A DNA stretch of 64,000 bases, from assembly GCF_900184245.1 (NCBI RefSeq), contig NZ_FXXB01000004.1, forward strand, positions 62,001 to 126,000, written 5' to 3'. The notes beneath the pieces are model-generated. The model did not search any database, had not been told where the DNA came from, and worked only from the letters and a program-made list of their open reading frames with translations. This document shows, piece after piece, positions 60,608-64,000 of the stretch (within the stretch, counting starts at the first letter, position 1; each line of letters starts with the position of its first letter). This DNA comes from Brachybacterium massiliense (GTDB lineage Bacteria > Actinomycetota > Actinomycetes > Actinomycetales > Dermabacteraceae). Position numbers and translations under genes: made by a program.

Positions 60608-61827
60608 CGGTCGATCTCCTTCTCGAGACGGTCGAGGTCGTGCGCGAGGCGCACGAGGTCCTGGTCGCTGGTCACGGGGGTGGGGCCCAGCAGCGTGCGC
60701 AGCTGCTCGGGGGTGCGGTCCACGTGCGGGGCGAGCGCCGCGAGCAGACCGTCGAGGGCGGTCTCGTGGCGCAGGCCGAGCCGGTCCGCGAGGCGGGTCG
60801 AGGTGGCCGAGCGCAGGGAGCGCGCCGCGGCGTCACGGGAGCTGGAGCGTTCGAGCAGCCGGGCTCGGCCCAGCACCAGCTCCTGGGGGCGGACGGTCAC
60901 CGGCAGCGGCTCGACCACCACGGGCCCGAAGCGCCGGCCGACCGCCACCAGGGCGACCACGGCGATCAGCCCCAGCCACAGCAGCAGCGGCCCGGTCCAG
61001 TCCGGCAGATATCCCAGCAGGGTCTGGGAGGTCGTGGCCATGGGATCGGTGGGGGAGGGGACATACCAGCTCAGCGCGCCGTCGGCGCCGAGAGCGTTGA
61101 GCACCAGGGCCGAGTTGTCCGCACTGCCCACACCATCGTTGGTGAGCAGATCCGCGCTGCCCAGCACCAGCACCCCGTCATGCTCGGCGACCAGGGCTCC
61201 CTCCTGCGCGGTGAAGCAGCTGGTGCCCTCCTCGCCCACCCGGTACAGGGAGGCGGCGCCGTCGATCCCGTCCTCGGCGCCGGGCAGCTCGAGCGTCCGG
61301 GCGCCGTGGGCGAGGTCCCCGCAGTCGGGCCCTGCGAGGACCTGCCCGCCGGAGCGCAGCGCACCGGCGGGGGAGATCTGGGAGGTGAAGGAGGACAGGG
61401 TCACGAAGTCCGGCTGGACCAGCACGATCCGCCCGCCGCCCTGCTCATGCGCCTCGGACAGCGCCGTGATCTGTGAGGCGCTGAGAGTGCGCGGCGCGGT
61501 GACCAGGACGGTGCGGCCGCTGAGCAGGGACTCCTCGGCATCGGTGGTGTGGCGGTCCACATCCACCTCGACGCCGAGGTCCTCGAGCACCTGGACCGTC
61601 GCCTTCGAGCCCTGCCCGGTGGGGGCGTCGGGCTCGAGCGGGCCATCGCGGTAGTAGCCGCGGGCGATCGAGACCAGGACCGCGGCGAGCATCGACAGTA
61701 CGAGCAGCACGGTGAACCAGTGCCGGCGGCCCGAGCGCGGCGCGGCGGGCGCGCCGGCGGCTCCCGGCGCGGGCGCGGCCGGCGCGGGGGAGGGGGCCGA
61801 CGGAGCGGGCGCGGCCTGGATGCTCAT
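60604..61827 (-). CDS. DUF4350 domain membrane protein
   Basis: A 407-aa protein with a proline/alanine-rich cytoplasmic N-terminus, a transmembrane helix (WFTVLLVLSMLAAVLVSIA, ~37-55), an extracytoplasmic DUF4350 domain (~60-265: GSKATVQVLEDLGVEVDV, RTVLVTAPRTLSASQ) and a second helix (LLLWLGLIAVVALVAVG). A ~120-residue cytoplasmic tail follows. It is a conserved member of the actinobacterial MoxR/DUF58/DUF4129 operon. Role unknown; the topology suggests it links periplasmic sensing to the MoxR ATPase (inference). Confidence 0.9.
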   Translation of the reverse strand: MSIQAAPAPSAPSPAPAAPAPGAAGAPAAPRSGRRHWFTVLLVLSMLAAVLVSIARGYYRDGPLEPDAPTGQGSKATVQVLEDLGVEVDVDRHTTDAEESLLSGRTVLVTAPRTLSASQITALSEAHEQGGGRIVLVQPDFVTLSSFTSQISPAGALRSGGQVLAGPDCGDLAHGARTLELPGAEDGIDGAASLYRVGEEGTSCFTAQEGALVAEHDGVLVLGSADLLTNDGVGSADNSALVLNALGADGALSWYVPSPTDPMATTSQTLLGYLPDWTGPLLLWLGLIAVVALVAVGRRFGPVVVEPLPVTVRPQELVLGRARLLERSSSRDAAARSLRSATSTRLADRLGLRHETALDGLLAALAPHVDRTPEQLRTLLGPTPVTSDQDLVRLAHDLDRLEKEIDR

Positions 61828-62495
61828 GCCGACGCTCCGGCCGACGCGGCGCTCACGGGCGGCTCGTCCTCGACGGCGGTGAGATCAGGGACGGACTCGG
61901 CGATGTACTCCGCCAGGCGGAGCAGATCATCCGCCTGCTTCGGCGAGGCCGCACGATGGGAGTAGGCGGCGGTGTCGAAGGCGACCGCCCCGCGCTGCAG
62001 GCGCCCGCGCAGCTCGGGGAAGGGAGCGGCGGCGAGCACGGCGGCCTCGTGCGCGGTCATCCCCGCGGTGACATCCATCAGCGTGCGCTCCTCGAGATCG
62101 CGCACCAGGGCCCGCAGCGCCAGCACCGTGCCGTCATCGGTGCGGCCGGCGCCGATCGCCTCGCGCGCCGAGTCCCGCAGCTGGGACCCGCTGAGCACCG
62201 GTTCGGCGTCGAGCTCGGACGCGACGGCGAGAGCATGCGAGCGGCGGATCAGACCGGTGCGACGCAGCACCAGGAACACCACCGTGAGCAGAGCGACCAC
62301 GATCAGCACGGCGATGCCGGCCTGCGCGGTCGAGGAGCCGTCGATCCCGTCGATCACGGACATCAGCCAGTCCTCGATCACACCGAGCAGCCAGGGGATG
62401 AAGCCGGGGGAGTCGTCGTACTCAGGCTTCGAGAGCTCCTCGAGCACGCGCGAGCGCGCCTCGTCGGGGTCCAGGGGCGGCCCGGCGGGTCTCAC
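61824..62495 (-). CDS. DUF4129 domain membrane protein
   Basis: A 223-aa protein with a short N-terminal part (RVLEELSKPEYDD, then a WLLGVIEDWLMSV amphipathic segment), one transmembrane helix (~59-81) and a cytoplasmic DUF4129 domain (AREAIGAGRTDDGTVLALRALVRDLEER, TAHEAAVLAAAPFPELRG, AAYSHRAASPKQADDLLRL). It starts with GTG overlapping the upstream gene's stop, and its own stop overlaps the DUF4350 ATG. The family always accompanies the MoxR cluster; molecular role unknown. Confidence 0.9.
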   Translation of the reverse strand: MRPAGPPLDPDEARSRVLEELSKPEYDDSPGFIPWLLGVIEDWLMSVIDGIDGSSTAQAGIAVLIVVALLTVVFLVLRRTGLIRRSHALAVASELDAEPVLSGSQLRDSAREAIGAGRTDDGTVLALRALVRDLEERTLMDVTAGMTAHEAAVLAAAPFPELRGRLQRGAVAFDTAAYSHRAASPKQADDLLRLAEYIAESVPDLTAVEDEPPVSAASAGASA

Positions 62496-63625
62496 CGCTG
62501 CTGCGCCCCGTCCCAGCTCTCGCGAGCCCGCCGGATCAGCTCGACGTCCCAGGCCTCATGACGCATCCGGCCATCCGCGTAGACGGCCACGAAACCGGCC
62601 GAGAGGAAGGGCGCCAGCAGGACGGTCGCCACGTAGCTGCCGAGCATCGTGAGCACGGTGAGCACGATCATGCCCAACAGGAGCGCCTCGAACCCGCTGA
62701 TCAGCAGGATCCCGATGTAGACGATGACGGCCACGGTGCCGAACACCCCGGCGATCACCTGCACGGCGACCATGTACAGCAGGGACAGCAGCAGCCCGAT
62801 CCCCAGCACCCTCCACAGACGGCGTCCACGGGTCATCTCGAGGCTGCGGCGGAGCGCGCCGAGGATGCCGGTGTCCTCGAGGACGAGGGCCGGGATGGCC
62901 AGCAGCGTGCGGGCGAAGACCCACAGCACGCCCAGCACCGCCAGGACCAGACCCAGCAGGAGGAGCACCACGGTCAGGACGGTCGGCTCCCCGAGCAGGA
63001 TCAGCGGGAGCATCGCGAGGCCGAGCACGACTACGAACACGACGGAGCAGAGAACACCGATCAGCAGGCTCACCACCATCGCGGGCAGGCCCTTGCGCCG
63101 CATGGTCGCCCACATCTCGGCGCTGCTGACGGGGGTGCCCACCGCTTCTCCCAGGGCGACCCGGGTCAAGGCCACCGTCACCAGCGCCGCGGAGACCAAC
63201 GAGATGATCCCGGTGACCAGGCTCGAGACGACCGTCAGCACGACGTCGCCTACGCTGCCGGTCCAGGTGGGCACAGCCTCCGGATCCTCGAGGGTGGCCT
63301 GCATGTCCCCGAGCATGGGGACCATGCTCGCGCCGGTCGCGAACGTCATGATCACGAAGGCGACCCCGTAGACGATGGCCGCGACGCCGAGCACGGACCG
63401 GGCGCGCAAGCGGTAGATCCGCACGGAGGCGCCGAGGATCTCGCCCAGGCCCAGCGGGCGCAGCGGGAACAGCGGCATCGACTGCACCAGCTCGCGCCGT
63501 GGGCCGCCGGGAGCGGCGGGCTCCCCGCCGCCGGGCCCGGCGGCGAAGGGGCCGCCGCCCGGAGCCGGTGACGGCGAGGGCTCGCCGGCGGCGCTCGTCC
63601 CGGGGGCGGTCCACTGCGTGCTCAT
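62492..63625 (-). CDS. multi-pass membrane protein (glycerophosphoryl diester phosphodiesterase membrane-domain type)
   Basis: A 377-aa protein, first gene of the MoxR operon. The N-terminal ~70 residues are disordered and rich in G, P and A; then FPLRPLGLGEILGASVRIYR leads into about six long hydrophobic segments, with LALPALVLED-like LLAIPALVLEDTGILGALRRSLEMTRGRRLWR as the recognisable conserved loop. The protein lacks any catalytic phosphodiesterase domain, so the family name only reflects the membrane part. ATG 63625 is preceded by AGGAGGA. Divergent from mtrA across a 194-base gap in which I see only the mtrA promoter. Confidence 0.82.
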   Translation of the reverse strand: MSTQWTAPGTSAAGEPSPSPAPGGGPFAAGPGGGEPAAPGGPRRELVQSMPLFPLRPLGLGEILGASVRIYRLRARSVLGVAAIVYGVAFVIMTFATGASMVPMLGDMQATLEDPEAVPTWTGSVGDVVLTVVSSLVTGIISLVSAALVTVALTRVALGEAVGTPVSSAEMWATMRRKGLPAMVVSLLIGVLCSVVFVVVLGLAMLPLILLGEPTVLTVVLLLLGLVLAVLGVLWVFARTLLAIPALVLEDTGILGALRRSLEMTRGRRLWRVLGIGLLLSLLYMVAVQVIAGVFGTVAVIVYIGILLISGFEALLLGMIVLTVLTMLGSYVATVLLAPFLSAGFVAVYADGRMRHEAWDVELIRRARESWDGAQQR

Positions 63626-63807
63626 CGGTCCTCCTGGTGCTGGTGCTGTCCGAGCATCGACCGCCGCGCCCTGGCGGGCCGGGACCGGTGCTCCTGGGAC
63701 GACCCTACGGAGTGCAGGGGCCGCAGCCGATCCGACGAACGTCGAAGACCGCGCGTCTTCCGGACACCCTCGGGGCCCGCCTCCCAGGTGCACGCCGCGG
63801 GCGGTGG

Positions 63808-63813
63808 CACAAT
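63808..63813 (+). promoter_or_regulatory. weak -10 box CACAAT, leaderless-type, before mtrA
   Basis: CACAAT ends six bases before ATG 63820. The hexamer keeps only the key A2 and T6 positions, so this is tentative. Confidence 0.3.
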
Positions 63814-63819
63814 GACCGC

Positions 63820-64000
63820 ATGACGACGCCTTCACGGATCCTCGTGGTCGACGACGATCAGGCGATCGCCGAGATGGTCGGGATCGTCCTGCGCGGCAAG
63901 GGCTACGAGGTCGCCACCTCTCCTGACGGAGCCTCGGCGCTCGAGACCTTCCCGCGCCTGCGGCCCGACCTGGTCCTGCTCGACCTCATGCTCCCCGGCA
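63820..64000 (+). CDS. mtrA: response regulator MtrA, N-terminal part
   Basis: Only the first 60 residues are in the window; the gene runs off the right edge. The receiver domain begins RILVVDDDQAIAEMVGIVL with the acidic DDD triad and reaches LVLLDLMLPG, which contains the phospho-acceptor aspartate. The sequence of the first strand and helix and the location beside the DUF4129/MoxR cluster are characteristic of MtrA, the essential actinobacterial regulator of cell-wall and division genes. An ATG eight bases upstream (63812) hits a stop after three codons and is not the start. Confidence 0.87.
   Translation, partial: MTTPSRILVVDDDQAIAEMVGIVLRGKGYEVATSPDGASALETFPRLRPDLVLLDLMLPG

Overview
The window is high-GC DNA of an actinobacterium. 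The gene set (acyl-CoA carboxylase with an epsilon subunit, WhiB regulator, DUF3499, TIGR03089, MtrA, MoxR/DUF58 cluster, many GTG/TTG starts and several leaderless -10/start arrangements) fits the Micrococcales; a Dermabacteraceae/Brachybacterium-like host is my inference and is not proven by the sequence alone. Almost all genes are tightly packed, with ATGA/GTGA four-base overlaps inside operons.

Region 1 (1-9444) is core metabolism and signalling. A minus-strand operon carries the acyl-CoA carboxylase beta and epsilon subunits, a DUF885 hydrolase, Maf and the start of the biotin carboxylase/carrier subunit. Divergent birA supplies the biotin ligase for it and is followed by an Rv1264-like class III adenylate cyclase and an OmpR-type response regulator/histidine kinase pair.

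Region 2 (about 9445-13141) is a decayed insertion island: an ISL3-type element with intact ends but a frameshifted transposase, a truncated secreted-protein gene, a 53-residue membrane protein gene, a stranded second ISL3-type end, and an IS3-family element whose orfB has two in-frame stops. purK begins 37 bases after the IS3 end.

Region 3 (13142-44365) starts with purK-purE and becomes a very large cell-envelope glycan locus. It holds three enzymes of a diacetamido-uronic acid pathway (acetyltransferase, PLP aminotransferase, Gfo/Idh/MocA dehydrogenase), an asparagine-synthase-like protein, a flippase, a tandem double glycosyltransferase and other transferases. It also holds a UDP-sugar 2-epimerase joined in frame to a glycosyltransferase, a nucleotide-sugar dehydrogenase, and a GT2/DUF2304/DUF6541 lipid-linked sugar module with a second DUF6541 protein. 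It ends with an LCP ligase, a galactofuran module (GlfT1-like GT2, second GT2, UDP-galactopyranose mutase, GlfT2-like) and a Wzm/Wzt exporter. Together these could make, export and attach an acidic amino-sugar/galactofuranose polymer resembling a teichuronic acid or galactan (inference).

Region 4 (44366-54326) contains a conserved actinobacterial neighbourhood also known around whiB2-manB in mycobacteria: TIGR03089 protein, F420:glutamate ligase-like protein, WhiB, a giant GT2/membrane protein, DUF5719, a zincin-fold protein without its metal motif, DUF3499, and a phosphomannomutase fused to a Trm112-like zinc domain.

Region 5 (54316-64000) has RDD and SpoIIM membrane proteins, then a two-gene cassette (phosphotransferase-like, methyltransferase) bracketed by 65-bp imperfect-palindrome direct repeats, then the MoxR/DUF58/DUF4350/DUF4129 operon, and finally the start of mtrA. 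No rRNA, tRNA or CRISPR was seen.
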